Positions 8,480 to 17,675 of a stretch of DNA of 64,000 nucleotides are shown here, piece after piece. This stretch comes from Pedobacter sp. Leaf41 (GTDB lineage Bacteria > Bacteroidota > Bacteroidia > Sphingobacteriales > Sphingobacteriaceae). The position numbers were made by a program, and so were the translations under genes. The stretch is from positions 248,001 to 312,000 of the forward strand of contig NZ_LMLE01000009.1 in NCBI RefSeq assembly GCF_001422545.1, read 5' to 3'. How positions within the stretch are numbered: position 1 is the stretch's first letter; each line of letters starts with the position of its first letter. The notes under the pieces were generated by a model. That model saw only the letters and a list, made by a program, of their open reading frames with translations, was not told the origin of the DNA and did not search any database.

Positions 8480-9769
8480 ATGAAATATCCTCAAATTGAT
8501 CAGTCACTTTTTATATTAAACAGAACAAACTATGCTAAACAACTTAAAAACAATTCGTTAGCTGTATTTAATGCTGCCGATGAGTTTCCTAGAAGTGGTG
8601 ATCAAAATTTTATCTTCAAGCAAAATCCAGATTTATTTTATTTATCAGGAATTGATCAGGAACAAACAATATTACTTCTATATCCTGATTGTCCTAATCC
8701 TTTGTACAGAGAAGTCCTGTTTTTAAGACAGACTAACGATTATATTAAGGTTTGGGAAGGATATAAATATACCAAAGAGCAGGCAAAAGCTGCTTCGGGC
8801 ATAGAAAACATCTATTGGTTAGAAGATTTTGATAATATCCTGCACAGCATTGTTCATTATGCAGATAACATTTATCTCAATACAAATGAAAATGATAGAT
8901 ATGCACATTCAGTTCCCTATCGCGATGTTCGTTTTATCGAACAAATGCGCTCAAAATATCCATTGCACCATTACGAGCGCTCCGCTCCAATTATGCGTGG
9001 TTTGCGGGCTGTAAAGTCTCAGCTTGAAATTGAACTGACTAAAAAAGCCTGTGCCATTACACGTGATGCTTTTGTAAGGGTGTTGAAATTTACTAAACCT
9101 GGAGTAAAGGAATATGAAATTGAAGCTGAAATTATCCATGAATTTATAAAGCAGGGTGGAACAGGACATGCATATACACCAATCATTGCTTCTGGGCATA
9201 ATGCAAATATTCTTCATTATAACGATAACAATCAGGAGTGTAAAGACGGCGATGTGATTCTCTTTGATTTTGGGGCTGAATACGCTAATTACAATGCAGA
9301 TATGAGCCGGTCAATTCCTGTAAACGGAAAATTTACCCCGAGACAAAAAGAAGTTTACAATGCAGTTTTGCATGTAATGAAAGAAGCTACTAAACTCATT
9401 GTGGCCAATACTGTTTGGAATACCTATCATGAGCAGGTTGGAGAGATCATGTCTGAGCAACTGGTTAACTTAGGTTTGATATCTACAACTGATGTTAAAA
9501 ATCAAAATCCAAATTATCCAGCCTACAAAAAATACTTTATGCATGGCACATCTCATCATTTGGGAATAGATGTACATGACTTTGCCGGGCGGTACACGCC
9601 ATTTGCGGAAGGAAATATATTAACCGTAGAGCCTGGTATTTATATCCCTGAAGAAGACCTGGGCATTCGGTTAGAAAACAACATTTTAATCACTGCCAAT
9701 GGCAATATCGACCTAATGGCTGATATCCCTGTAGAGGCTGATGAAATTGAAGACATCATGAACAGCTAA
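8480..9769 (+). CDS. pepP: Xaa-Pro aminopeptidase (aminopeptidase P)
   Basis: Removes an N-terminal residue when the second residue is proline; a cytoplasmic two-metal M24B peptidase. The 429-residue protein has an N-terminal AMP_N domain (DEFPRSGDQNFIFKQNPDL) and a pita-bread catalytic domain. Metal ligands are visible: Asp in DFGAEYANYNADMSRS (two aspartates, near 262 and 273), His in HGTSHHLGIDVHD (near 358), and Glu in EPGIYIPEE and LGIRLENN. Length is normal. It is convergent with meaB, with a repeat-rich spacer between them. Confidence 0.95.
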   Translation: MKYPQIDQSLFILNRTNYAKQLKNNSLAVFNAADEFPRSGDQNFIFKQNPDLFYLSGIDQEQTILLLYPDCPNPLYREVLFLRQTNDYIKVWEGYKYTKEQAKAASGIENIYWLEDFDNILHSIVHYADNIYLNTNENDRYAHSVPYRDVRFIEQMRSKYPLHHYERSAPIMRGLRAVKSQLEIELTKKACAITRDAFVRVLKFTKPGVKEYEIEAEIIHEFIKQGGTGHAYTPIIASGHNANILHYNDNNQECKDGDVILFDFGAEYANYNADMSRSIPVNGKFTPRQKEVYNAVLHVMKEATKLIVANTVWNTYHEQVGEIMSEQLVNLGLISTTDVKNQNPNYPAYKKYFMHGTSHHLGIDVHDFAGRYTPFAEGNILTVEPGIYIPEEDLGIRLENNILITANGNIDLMADIPVEADEIEDIMNS

Positions 9770-9835
9770 TTCGGGGGAAACTTTATACCGACTAATGATA
9801 AATCAGTTGAAGCTTCACGCTCTCTTATTACTCAT

Positions 9836-9862
9836 CACTACTTAACCCCCGGTTGAGTAGTG
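9836..9862 (+). terminator. Hairpin after aminopeptidase P
   Basis: CACTACTTAACC and GGTTGAGTAGTG form a 12-bp stem with one G-U pair and a CCC loop. No T run follows, so a Rho-independent role is doubtful; it could be an RNA-stabilising 3' structure or part of the adjoining repeat array. Confidence 0.4.
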
Positions 9863-9864
9863 CG

Positions 9865-9957
9865 TAACCCTTAGGGTTAACAAAGGGTTAAGAATAGGTA
9901 CACAATAGGTAATCAAAGGGTTAACAATAGGTATAGAAAAGGTACATTAAGGGTTAA
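9865..9957. repeat. GGGTTAA / AATAGGTA interspersed short repeat array
   Basis: Four copies of GGGTTAA (9874, 9885, 9918 and 9951) and three of AATAGGTA (9893, 9904 and 9926) alternate in under 90 bases. The array opens with the near-palindrome TAACCCTTAGGGTTA (9865-9879) and closes with GGTTAACC. It occupies the spacer between the convergent pepP and meaB genes. No reading frame was found in it. Confidence 0.7.
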
Positions 9958-9975
9958 CCTGGTATAAGGAAAGGG

Positions 9976-10887
9976 CTAACCAGTTACCGGTTGATTTCCA
10001 AATTCTGCTGCAAAGCGATAAATATTAAAATCATCTTTTAATAAGGCTGACTGAATCTCTTCTCGCAGCCTTTTTTTGTCTACATCAATCATTTTCTGAT
10101 TTTGAATCAGTCGCCAGGCTTTCTCCGCGAAAAGAAATTCTTTTCGTTGGTTAGAAACCTTAATGGGTTCTGAAATCCATTTACATAATTCTTCAACGCC
10201 AATGTTTTTATCCGCAACCGTTTTTAATATTGGTATCGATTTTACACCTTTATGAACGATCTTTTTTAAATTGTTCGCAAAGGTATCGGCTCCTGCCCTA
10301 TCGGCTTTATTAATCACAAAGCAATCGGCGATTTCCATTAACCCTGATTTAATATTTTGTACCTCATCTCCTGATTCTGGAACCAATACCACAATTGTTT
10401 GATCTGCAAGGCCTGCAATTTCGACTTCGGATTGACCTACTCCTACCGTTTCTACAATAATTAAATCAAAATTCGAAGCTTTTAGCACATCAACCATTTC
10501 AATGGTTTTAGCCGAAATACCTCCCAAAGCGCCTCTGGTTGCAAGCGAACGAATAAAAACATTTGGATTATTAAATTGTGAGGCCATCCTGATTCGATCG
10601 CCCAGTAAAGAGCCAAAATTAAATGGCGAAGTGGGATCGATGGCCAGGATCGCTACACGTTTGCTTTCAGCAGTAAAATGATTTGTAATTGCGTTAACCA
10701 GGGTGCTTTTACCAGCACCAGGCGGGCCGGTAATACCAACCACCACTTTAGGCGATTGGCTATCCAGATTTTTCAGAATCAAATCAGCCGGCGCAATATC
10801 ATTTTCAACGAGCGTTAATGCCCTCGCCAATGTCTTGTAATTACCGGCTTTTACTTCACTTAAAATGGATAGATGGGTATTCATCAA
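9976..10887 (-). CDS. meaB: Methylmalonyl-CoA mutase-associated GTPase MeaB
   Basis: A G3E-family GTPase that loads and protects adenosylcobalamin in methylmalonyl-CoA mutase. The 303-residue protein has Walker A GPPGAGKST near residue 57, the base-recognition motif NKAD, the DPTSPFNFGSLLGDRIRM segment and the IVETVGVGQSEVE switch block, all characteristic of MeaB/ArgK. The mutase genes are not in this window. The start region is next to a promoter for the divergent glycosyltransferase gene. Confidence 0.93.
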   Translation of the reverse strand: MMNTHLSILSEVKAGNYKTLARALTLVENDIAPADLILKNLDSQSPKVVVGITGPPGAGKSTLVNAITNHFTAESKRVAILAIDPTSPFNFGSLLGDRIRMASQFNNPNVFIRSLATRGALGGISAKTIEMVDVLKASNFDLIIVETVGVGQSEVEIAGLADQTIVVLVPESGDEVQNIKSGLMEIADCFVINKADRAGADTFANNLKKIVHKGVKSIPILKTVADKNIGVEELCKWISEPIKVSNQRKEFLFAEKAWRLIQNQKMIDVDKKRLREEIQSALLKDDFNIYRFAAEFGNQPVTG

Positions 10888-10893
10888 TAAAAC

Positions 10894-10908
10894 TATCTTT
10901 GTACAAAG
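10894..10908 (+). promoter_or_regulatory. Putative -7 element with overlapping palindrome
   Basis: TATCTTTG (10894-10901) fits TAnnTTTG and overlaps a perfect 12-bp palindrome CTTTGTACAAAG (10897-10908) in the meaB/glycosyltransferase divergent spacer. A -33 TTG is not obvious. The position supports translation of the glycosyltransferase from the ATG at 10973, since an upstream in-frame start at 10865 would lie before the transcript begins. Confidence 0.4.
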
Positions 10909-10972
10909 AAACAGATTTATTTTTCAACGATTGTATCAACCCAGCAAGAAACAATCTAAAAACATTGCGTGC

Positions 10973-11881
10973 ATGAAAGTAAGTGGCTTTAGCTATATGA
11001 GAAACAGTTTTAAGTATGGCTATCCAGTAATCGAATCTATCAAATCTATATTACCTTTATGTGATGAATTTATTGCGGTAGTTGGAAAATCAGAGGATGG
11101 AACAAGAGAAGCCATTGAAGCTATCGGATCAGACAAGATTAAAATTATAGATACCGTATGGGATGATTCACTTATTGAGGGGGGAAAAGTGTTCGCACAA
11201 CAAGCCAATATTGGATTAAAGGCAGCCACGGGAGATTGGGTATTTCACATACAATCTGACGAGGTATTCCACGAAAAAGATTTGCCTAAAATAAAAAAAG
11301 CCATGGAGGATAATCTCCATGACAATAAAGTAGAAGGATTTTTATTCGATTTCCTTCATTTCATTGGAGATTACAAGCACATCGGCACGACTCGAAAATG
11401 GCACCGGAGAGAAATTAGGATTATTAGAAACAACCCAACTTTTTATTCTTATAAAGATTCTCAAGGCTTCAGAAGCTATCCAAGTTTGGAAGATTATCAA
11501 AAGAATATCAATAGCCGCAAGCTCCATGTAAAATGGATAGATGCCAAAATCTTTCATTATTCATATTGCCGCAACCCGTACTTACTACTTGGAAAAGTAA
11601 AAAGATTCACTGGATACTATCAGTCTGAAGAAAAAACAGTTGAGCAATATAAAAACTACGAAACTTTTGATTTTGAGAGTGTGGCCGACATTCTTGCTCA
11701 TTTTGAAGAGCCTCATCCGGAAACTATGAAAACGGTAATTGCCGCACAGGATTGGGTATTTAAACATAATCCCAATAAGATTGATTTATCTCCACGGCGA
11801 ATGTTTTTACATAGGATTGAGATGATTACAGGATGGAGAATTGGCGAATATAAAAATTATAAGATCCTACCAAATAAATAG
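10973..11881 (+). CDS. Glycosyltransferase, GT2-like
   Basis: A 302-residue protein starting MKVSGFSYMRN, with a Rossmann-like nucleotide-sugar domain (CDEFIAVVGKSEDGTREAI) and a DxD-like metal site in FHIQSDEVFHE. I chose the ATG at 10973 because the longer frame from 10865 runs into the meaB start and has an N-terminus unlike the family. It is the first gene of the polysaccharide region, and the next glycosyltransferase begins 7 bases after its stop. Acceptor and sugar are unknown. Confidence 0.8.
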   Translation: MKVSGFSYMRNSFKYGYPVIESIKSILPLCDEFIAVVGKSEDGTREAIEAIGSDKIKIIDTVWDDSLIEGGKVFAQQANIGLKAATGDWVFHIQSDEVFHEKDLPKIKKAMEDNLHDNKVEGFLFDFLHFIGDYKHIGTTRKWHRREIRIIRNNPTFYSYKDSQGFRSYPSLEDYQKNINSRKLHVKWIDAKIFHYSYCRNPYLLLGKVKRFTGYYQSEEKTVEQYKNYETFDFESVADILAHFEEPHPETMKTVIAAQDWVFKHNPNKIDLSPRRMFLHRIEMITGWRIGEYKNYKILPNK

Positions 11882-11888
11882 TTCATCC

Positions 11889-12935
11889 ATGAAGATTGTT
11901 TTTGATTGTGAACGAATGAAATATCCCTTTACGGGATTATTTGAATATTGCCATCAACTGGGTTTGTCTTTGATTAAGACAAAAAACAACGATGATGAAA
12001 TTTCACTTTACGTACGCCAAAAAGATCAGCACAATTTTGATGAGAGCACTCCCTTCATCGATCAAAATAGCCTACATAAATTTATTTTCCCATCAATAAA
12101 TAAAAACATTGATTTGTGGCACACCACTCATCAGATTTCTTCTTACCTGCCTTCAAATAAAAAGTTAATAAAGGTATTAACAGTGCATGATTTAAATTTT
12201 TTACACGAAGAAAAGTCAGATGCTAAGCGCAGAAAACAGGTTAAAAAGCACCAAAAAGTTATAGATAAAGCTGATCATATCATTGCAATATCGGCATTTA
12301 CCAAACACGACATCCTTAAAAATTTAAAAGTAAATAAGCCAATAACAGTTATTTACAATGGTGCAAAAGTTGAAAAATTCCCAGAATTTAATCAGCCAAA
12401 ATACCAACCGAAACAAAAATTTCTCTTTTCCTTGGGCACAGTCATTCCCAAAAAAAACTTCCACACCCTACCTTGCCTGCTGGAAGATAACGATTTCGAA
12501 CTCATTATTGCCGGAAAGGAAGATGGCGGTTATGGTGATAAAATTAGAGAAGAAGCGATCAGATATGGAGTACAAAATAGAGTTCACCTTATTGGCCCGG
12601 TTAGCAGTGAGGAGAAATACTGGTATTATAATAACTGCAGTGCTTTTCTTTTTCCTTCCCTAGCAGAAGGTTTTGGCATTCCTGCCATCGAAGCTATGAA
12701 TTTTGGCAAACCAGTCTTTCTTTCTAAATTAACTTCGTTACCCGAAATAGGTGGCGAACTAGCGTATTACTTTGATAGCTTTGAAAACGGCCACATGAAG
12801 AAAGTTTTCAAAGAGGGCTTAGCTGATTATGAAAAGAATCAGCCTGCCGATGCTATAATTGCACATGCCCAAAAATTTAACTGGGAAAAATGTGCCGAAG
12901 CTCATTGGAAACTATATCACTCCTTAATGATGTGA
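11889..12935 (+). CDS. Glycosyltransferase family 4 (GT-B fold)
   Basis: A 348-residue protein with a GT-B layout: an N-terminal domain with HTTHQISSYLP and VLTVHDLNFLHEE, and a C-terminal nucleotide-sugar domain with FSLGTVIPKKNFHTL, the VHLIGPVSSEEK segment, and the retaining-transferase signature PSLAEGFGIPAIEAM (the E-x7-E motif). Start chosen at the ATG 8 bases after the previous stop; an in-frame upstream start would overlap that gene. It probably adds a sugar to a lipid-linked oligosaccharide on the inner face of the membrane. Confidence 0.88.
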   Translation: MKIVFDCERMKYPFTGLFEYCHQLGLSLIKTKNNDDEISLYVRQKDQHNFDESTPFIDQNSLHKFIFPSINKNIDLWHTTHQISSYLPSNKKLIKVLTVHDLNFLHEEKSDAKRRKQVKKHQKVIDKADHIIAISAFTKHDILKNLKVNKPITVIYNGAKVEKFPEFNQPKYQPKQKFLFSLGTVIPKKNFHTLPCLLEDNDFELIIAGKEDGGYGDKIREEAIRYGVQNRVHLIGPVSSEEKYWYYNNCSAFLFPSLAEGFGIPAIEAMNFGKPVFLSKLTSLPEIGGELAYYFDSFENGHMKKVFKEGLADYEKNQPADAIIAHAQKFNWEKCAEAHWKLYHSLMM

Positions 12936-12937
12936 AT

Positions 12938-14125
12938 TTAGCTCAAAACTAATTTATCATTATTATTAATCTGATCTTTCTTGTTAAAATCAACAGTTAA
13001 CATTTGATAGAGAATATAAACCCAAATAACTACACAAGGCAAAGCTTTTAACGCATAAAGCCTGATAAAGGTTCTTGCAAACGGGGGAATAATATCGGTA
13101 GGCGAAAGGCTCGTTACTATAAATGCAAATACCAACAAACCAATTATCCAAGGTGTTTTTCGGCTTTGACAAACAAACCATACCGCAATACCAACAAAGG
13201 CTATGATATAAGTAGGTGATTCTGAACCCGTACTAAAAATTACCGTAAAAATTAAAGTTGAGGCCAATAACAACAACCTAAACCCAACGTTTTTATATTG
13301 ACTAATACGAAGATAAGGTAAGAGAAAAAGCAATAATCCACCTAAAAGCATAGGCCAATTTGGAATTTCTTTATCCCCAAAAACCCTCCTAACTATGCCC
13401 ATTAATGAAATATCCTGAAATGAATCGAGATTGATATTACTGGAGTTTTTACTTACCAATGCCTCATACCAATCTTGATAAGAACGCAAAATATATCCTG
13501 GCGAAGAAAACAGCATAGGCAGTACAAAAAGAACCGCTAAACTTAATACCCCATATAGAATCAACCTGATCTTTTCCTTTGTAAAGAAAAAATAAGCTAA
13601 ACTAACCACTCCATAAAGCTTAACAAGCATACCAAATGCAATAAAAAATGCAGATTGAGCATTTTTATTTTTCAGCATATAACTAAAACTCAATAACATT
13701 GTGCCAGTTAAAGCAATATTAAACTGAAAGCTAAATAAAGATGTTAGCGCCTCATGAGCGCAAATCCATGCAATAATAGTTTTTTTATTGTCTGATATAG
13801 GAAGGCTGTAAATTCCCCAAAGAAGAACAATTACGTTTGCAACATTCCACAAACAAACACCTATCCAGTCAGGTAAAACCGCAAACGGCATCATAAAGAC
13901 ACCAAATACAGGTCCATAATGATTGCAATCTATATATGGATTTGCCGGAGAATTGATATATAGAGGCTGTTGTTCAATTAGATGCCAGAATGTATATTTA
14001 AAAATCAGATAGTTATTAAATGTATGATGCAGATATTGTTTAAGTGCTGCAACTAAAGCAAGCAAAATATAGGCACCATACACTAACTTCCTATTTAAAA
14101 AGAAGTTCCAATTTAAATTTTTCAA
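12938..14125 (-). CDS. Membrane glycosyltransferase, GT87 (DUF2029) type
   Basis: A 395-residue integral membrane protein with about ten transmembrane segments. The N-terminal block (YINSPANPYIDCNHYGPVFG) with acidic and histidine residues in the first outer loop, followed by MMPFAVLPDWIGVCLWN, matches the GT87 family, which uses polyprenyl-phosphate sugars outside the membrane. It is on the opposite strand, tail to tail with the GT4 gene (2 bases between stops), and interrupts an otherwise plus-strand cluster. Confidence 0.8.
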   Translation of the reverse strand: MKNLNWNFFLNRKLVYGAYILLALVAALKQYLHHTFNNYLIFKYTFWHLIEQQPLYINSPANPYIDCNHYGPVFGVFMMPFAVLPDWIGVCLWNVANVIVLLWGIYSLPISDNKKTIIAWICAHEALTSLFSFQFNIALTGTMLLSFSYMLKNKNAQSAFFIAFGMLVKLYGVVSLAYFFFTKEKIRLILYGVLSLAVLFVLPMLFSSPGYILRSYQDWYEALVSKNSSNINLDSFQDISLMGIVRRVFGDKEIPNWPMLLGGLLLFLLPYLRISQYKNVGFRLLLLASTLIFTVIFSTGSESPTYIIAFVGIAVWFVCQSRKTPWIIGLLVFAFIVTSLSPTDIIPPFARTFIRLYALKALPCVVIWVYILYQMLTVDFNKKDQINNNDKLVLS

Positions 14126-14309
14126 GGCTTTTAATTGTTATTTGCTGCAAAGAACGAAATTTAAAGTGAAAAAAGAGAATCCAGAACACATCAACGATAC
14201 CTCCCGAATCACTGGTTTTTACCGTTTTATTATCATCCAGCTTTCACAAATTGGGGTGAATAATGATAAACATCCCAAAATGCTTAGCTTTACATCATAA
14301 TTTATTTGA

Positions 14310-16145
14310 ATGAAAATTTATTTCCGATTATTATCTTTTGCTAAGCCAATAGAGAAATTTGCTATTCCTTATGTTATTGCAACTTTGTTATCTATTTTAT
14401 TTGGAACTTTAAATCTTGCCCTATTATCACCTCTATTCGAAACGTTGCTGAATAGCAATGCTAAAGAACCGAAAGTTGAATCGCTTACTGACAAAGCGGT
14501 TTCGTCATTTAATATTCTAGGCCAGTTTAGACAATTCGTTAACGAATCTATAGCAACCACCGGGCCTGAGAAAACACTCGGTTACGTGTGTATTGTTATT
14601 ATCATTTCTGTTTTACTCTCAAATCTTTTCAAATATTTTTCGCAGCGTTATATGGAAGATCTGCGGGTTCATACACTCCTTAATTTACGTAAGAAAGTTT
14701 TTAATAATGTAATGGATTTGCATGTTGGATATTTTAATAATGAACGAAAAGGTGATATTATATCAAAAGTAGCCTCTGATGTACAGGTTGTACAATTTAC
14801 CGTAACAAACACGCTTCAAGTTGTTTTTAAAGAACCTGTAACTTTAATAGTTTACATCGTATTACTATTTAATATATCAGCCAAACTTACTTTTTTCTCA
14901 TTAATGGTTATTCCAATATCCGCTTTTATAATAAGTAAAATAGTAAAAAGATTAAAACAACAAGCTAAAGAATCTCATGAATCGTTTGCTAAAATGATTG
15001 GTTTTCTAGATGAATCTTTAAGCGGAGTTAAAATCATTAAAGCTTTTAATGCAGTGGAAAGGATTAAACAAAAGTTTAATCAAGAAAATATTTTTTACTC
15101 CAATTTAACCCGCAAAATTACTCGCCGGCAGCAACTAGGCTCACCTGTTTCTGAGTTTTTAGGAGTAATGATGGTGGCCGCTATAGTTTGGTATGGTGGA
15201 TCTTTAATAATCAATAAAGAAAGTAATGCGCTAGCTGCTGCTGATTTTATCGCCTACATAGCTATATTCTCTCAGGTGATGCGACCTGCAAAGGCTCTCA
15301 CAGATTCATTTAGCGGAATCCATTCTGGAATTGCTGCCGGTGAAAGGGTGCTAGATTTAATTGATACTGAACCTCAATTATTGAATTCCCCTGATGCAAA
15401 AGTTTTGGATGGTTTTCATCATGAAATTAAATTTGAAAACGTTTCATTTAACTATGGTGAAAAGGAAATTTTAAATGCAATCAGTTTTAATATACAAAAG
15501 GGAAAAACAGTCGCTTTGGTGGGGCCATCTGGCGGTGGAAAGAGTACGTTAATGGATTTGATCCCTCGCTTTCACGACCCAAAATCAGGAAATATCAGCG
15601 TTGATGGCCACAATTACCAGGATTTAACAGTAGAGAGTATACGAGCGCAAATGGGCACCGTAAACCAGGAATCGTTTCTTTTCAATGATACAATATTCAA
15701 TAACATCGCTTTCGCTAAACCGGAAGCTACAATAGAAGAAGTTGTAGCTGCTGCAAAAATTGCAAACGCTCATGATTTTATTGAAAATACCGAGAACGGA
15801 TATTATTCTTACGTAGGTGATCGAGGCAATAAACTTTCAGGCGGACAAAAACAGCGTGTTTGTATTGCCAGGGCAGTTTTGGCGAATCCACCAATCATGC
15901 TTTTAGATGAAGCAACATCAGCACTCGATACAGAGTCAGAAAAACTGGTACAGGGAGCTTTAAATAACTTGATGAAAAACAGGACTTCCATTGTAATTGC
16001 TCACCGTTTAAGTACTATTCAGCACGCTGATCAAATTATTGTAATCGATAAAGGAAGAGTAATAGAAACTGGAAACCATAATGAATTGATGGTTCAAGGC
16101 GGACTTTACAAGCGTTTGATTGATATGCAGGCATTCAACGATTAA
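14310..16145 (+). CDS. MsbA-type lipid/polysaccharide ABC exporter
   Basis: A 611-residue full half-transporter: six transmembrane helices (about 20-330), then an ATPase with Walker A GPSGGGKST near residue 405, signature LSGGQKQRVCIARA near 508, Walker B IMLLDEATSALD near 528 and H-loop IAHRLST. The length and the helix-1 segment (AKPIEKFAIPYVIATLL) fit the MsbA/lipid A-core flippase group. It heads a run of overlapping glycosyltransferase genes, so export of a lipid-linked glycan is the most likely role (inference). Confidence 0.9.
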   Translation: MKIYFRLLSFAKPIEKFAIPYVIATLLSILFGTLNLALLSPLFETLLNSNAKEPKVESLTDKAVSSFNILGQFRQFVNESIATTGPEKTLGYVCIVIIISVLLSNLFKYFSQRYMEDLRVHTLLNLRKKVFNNVMDLHVGYFNNERKGDIISKVASDVQVVQFTVTNTLQVVFKEPVTLIVYIVLLFNISAKLTFFSLMVIPISAFIISKIVKRLKQQAKESHESFAKMIGFLDESLSGVKIIKAFNAVERIKQKFNQENIFYSNLTRKITRRQQLGSPVSEFLGVMMVAAIVWYGGSLIINKESNALAAADFIAYIAIFSQVMRPAKALTDSFSGIHSGIAAGERVLDLIDTEPQLLNSPDAKVLDGFHHEIKFENVSFNYGEKEILNAISFNIQKGKTVALVGPSGGGKSTLMDLIPRFHDPKSGNISVDGHNYQDLTVESIRAQMGTVNQESFLFNDTIFNNIAFAKPEATIEEVVAAAKIANAHDFIENTENGYYSYVGDRGNKLSGGQKQRVCIARAVLANPPIMLLDEATSALDTESEKLVQGALNNLMKNRTSIVIAHRLSTIQHADQIIVIDKGRVIETGNHNELMVQGGLYKRLIDMQAFND

Positions 16146-16149
16146 GCAT

Positions 16150-16845
16150 ATGTTGTCGATTGTTATCGTAACTTATAACGCAGCCTCAACACTTCAACAA
16201 TGTTTGGATAGTATCTATTTACAAAGATTAAAAGAAATAAAAATCGTAGTAATCGATGGTAGCAGTACTGATGGCACGATAGAATTGTTGAAACGAAATA
16301 ATTCTAAACTTTCATTTTGGAAATCAGAAAAAGATTCTGGGATATATGATGCCATGAACAAAGCCATAAAATTCGTTAACACAGAATGGGTATATTTTTT
16401 AGGTGCGGATGATGAATTGCTCCCTGATTTTTCAGACTTTGCAAATCAATTAAAAGATTTAGGCTTTATCTATTATGCTAACGTAATTTACAAAGGCAAA
16501 AAACATTCTGGGGAAGTTTCCGCATATCGCCAGGCCAAATTAGGCTTGTTTCATCAATCAATTATTTACCCTACTTCCGTTTTTAAAAAATATAAATACA
16601 ATACCAAGTATAAAATTGCTGCAGATTATGCGTTAAATATGCAATTGTATAAAGATTCAGAATATAGATTTAAACATCTGGATTACGTTATTGCGAAGTA
16701 TAACGACACTGGTGTCTCTGCGATAAATAAAGACCTTGATTTTGAAGCTGATAAACAATCTCTAATCTTAAATAATTTTGGCGTTAAAATATGGGTAAGA
16801 AGCTTAATAAGACTAACAAAAGCTAAACTATTTAAAAAAAATTGA
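16150..16845 (+). CDS. Glycosyltransferase family 2
   Basis: A 231-residue GT-A protein. Seen: the opening LSIVIVTYNAASTLQQCL, the VIDGSSTDGTIELL uracil-binding segment, SGIYDAMNKAI, and the DxD-type metal site in FLGADDELLPD. The start at 16150 (4 bases after the exporter stop) gives the canonical N-terminus; a longer in-frame start lies inside the exporter gene. The WcaA-like form is common in O-antigen and exopolysaccharide clusters. Confidence 0.9.
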   Translation: MLSIVIVTYNAASTLQQCLDSIYLQRLKEIKIVVIDGSSTDGTIELLKRNNSKLSFWKSEKDSGIYDAMNKAIKFVNTEWVYFLGADDELLPDFSDFANQLKDLGFIYYANVIYKGKKHSGEVSAYRQAKLGLFHQSIIYPTSVFKKYKYNTKYKIAADYALNMQLYKDSEYRFKHLDYVIAKYNDTGVSAINKDLDFEADKQSLILNNFGVKIWVRSLIRLTKAKLFKKN

Positions 16846-16850
16846 GTAGA

Positions 16851-17675
16851 ATGATGAAGGAGCAAGTGGTCATTATAATTCCTTTTTACCAAGATAAAAT
16901 CGATTACAACAGTGAGTTTTCCTTAAATCAGTGCTTCAATGTTTTAGGGCATCATAAGATTGTGGCTATTAAACCAATTACACTTGATATTTCTAACGCG
17001 ATCGGTAATTTTCAATTCGATGAAGTAGTAAGTTTTGATGATAAGTATTTTAAAAATATTGCGGGCTATAATGCCCTTATGCTCTCTGATGAGTTCTATG
17101 GATCTTTCTTACGATATGAATACTTACTAATCCATCAACTTGATGTCTTCGTCTTTTCAGATCAATTACAGTTTTGGTGCAATCAAAGTTATGATTATAT
17201 CGGTGCACCGTGGCTCTATCCAACAAGTTCGGGCATTAATATGAGCAACATAAGTGTATACTTGAAAAGCTATTTTTATCGCCGTTATAATGTCCGTCGT
17301 GGTGGCTTGCCTAATGCAAAGCAATTACATAATCAAGTTGGTAATGGCGGATTTTCGCTGCGTAAGGTGGAGAAATTTCAGCAATTACTGAATAGATACA
17401 GAGATCAAGTCAGTTATTATTTAAATAGGCCAGAACTTGAATTTAATGAGGATATATTTTGGTCTATAGAAATTAATAGACGATCTACACAAATCAAAAA
17501 ACCGAGTTACAAAGAAGCTATAAAATTTGCAATAGAAACTGAACCCCAAATTGCCCTAGAACTAAATAAAGGCAAACTTCCATTTGGATGCCATGGTTGG
17601 GATAAAAACTTAATATTTTGGTCTAGCATATTGGAAGATTACGGTTATGACATTAATCAAAATACTGCTAAATGA
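16851..17675 (+). CDS. DUF5672 family protein
   Basis: A protein of about 274 residues with the marks of the DUF5672 family: YLLIHQLDVFVFSDQL, YDYIGAPW, VGNGGFSLRK, an NEDIFW motif and the tail block PFGCHGWDKN. The IHQLD, NED and aromatic motifs look like a GT-A sugar transferase, but no activity is known to me. The ATG at 16851 is preferred to the TTG at 16842, which overlaps the previous stop. It lies inside the glycosyltransferase operon and overlaps the next gene by 4 bases. Confidence 0.82.
   Translation: MMKEQVVIIIPFYQDKIDYNSEFSLNQCFNVLGHHKIVAIKPITLDISNAIGNFQFDEVVSFDDKYFKNIAGYNALMLSDEFYGSFLRYEYLLIHQLDVFVFSDQLQFWCNQSYDYIGAPWLYPTSSGINMSNISVYLKSYFYRRYNVRRGGLPNAKQLHNQVGNGGFSLRKVEKFQQLLNRYRDQVSYYLNRPELEFNEDIFWSIEINRRSTQIKKPSYKEAIKFAIETEPQIALELNKGKLPFGCHGWDKNLIFWSSILEDYGYDINQNTAK

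Noticed and set aside
9865-9957. Telomere-like GGGTTAA repeats
   Set aside because: The window is internal and the repeats are few, interspersed and between normal genes; a chromosome end is not supported.
9976-10887. Cobalamin riboswitch near meaB
   Set aside because: No conserved B12 box or extended leader is visible; the divergent spacer is only 86 bases.
10865-10972. Upstream in-frame extension of the first glycosyltransferase, and similar extensions of the acyl-CoA dehydrogenase, glmS, purD and enoyl-CoA hydratase genes
   Set aside because: The added residues are unlike the families, often lie before the promoter or inside the neighbour gene, and place catalytic N-terminal residues (Cys2 of GlmS, for example) inside the chain.
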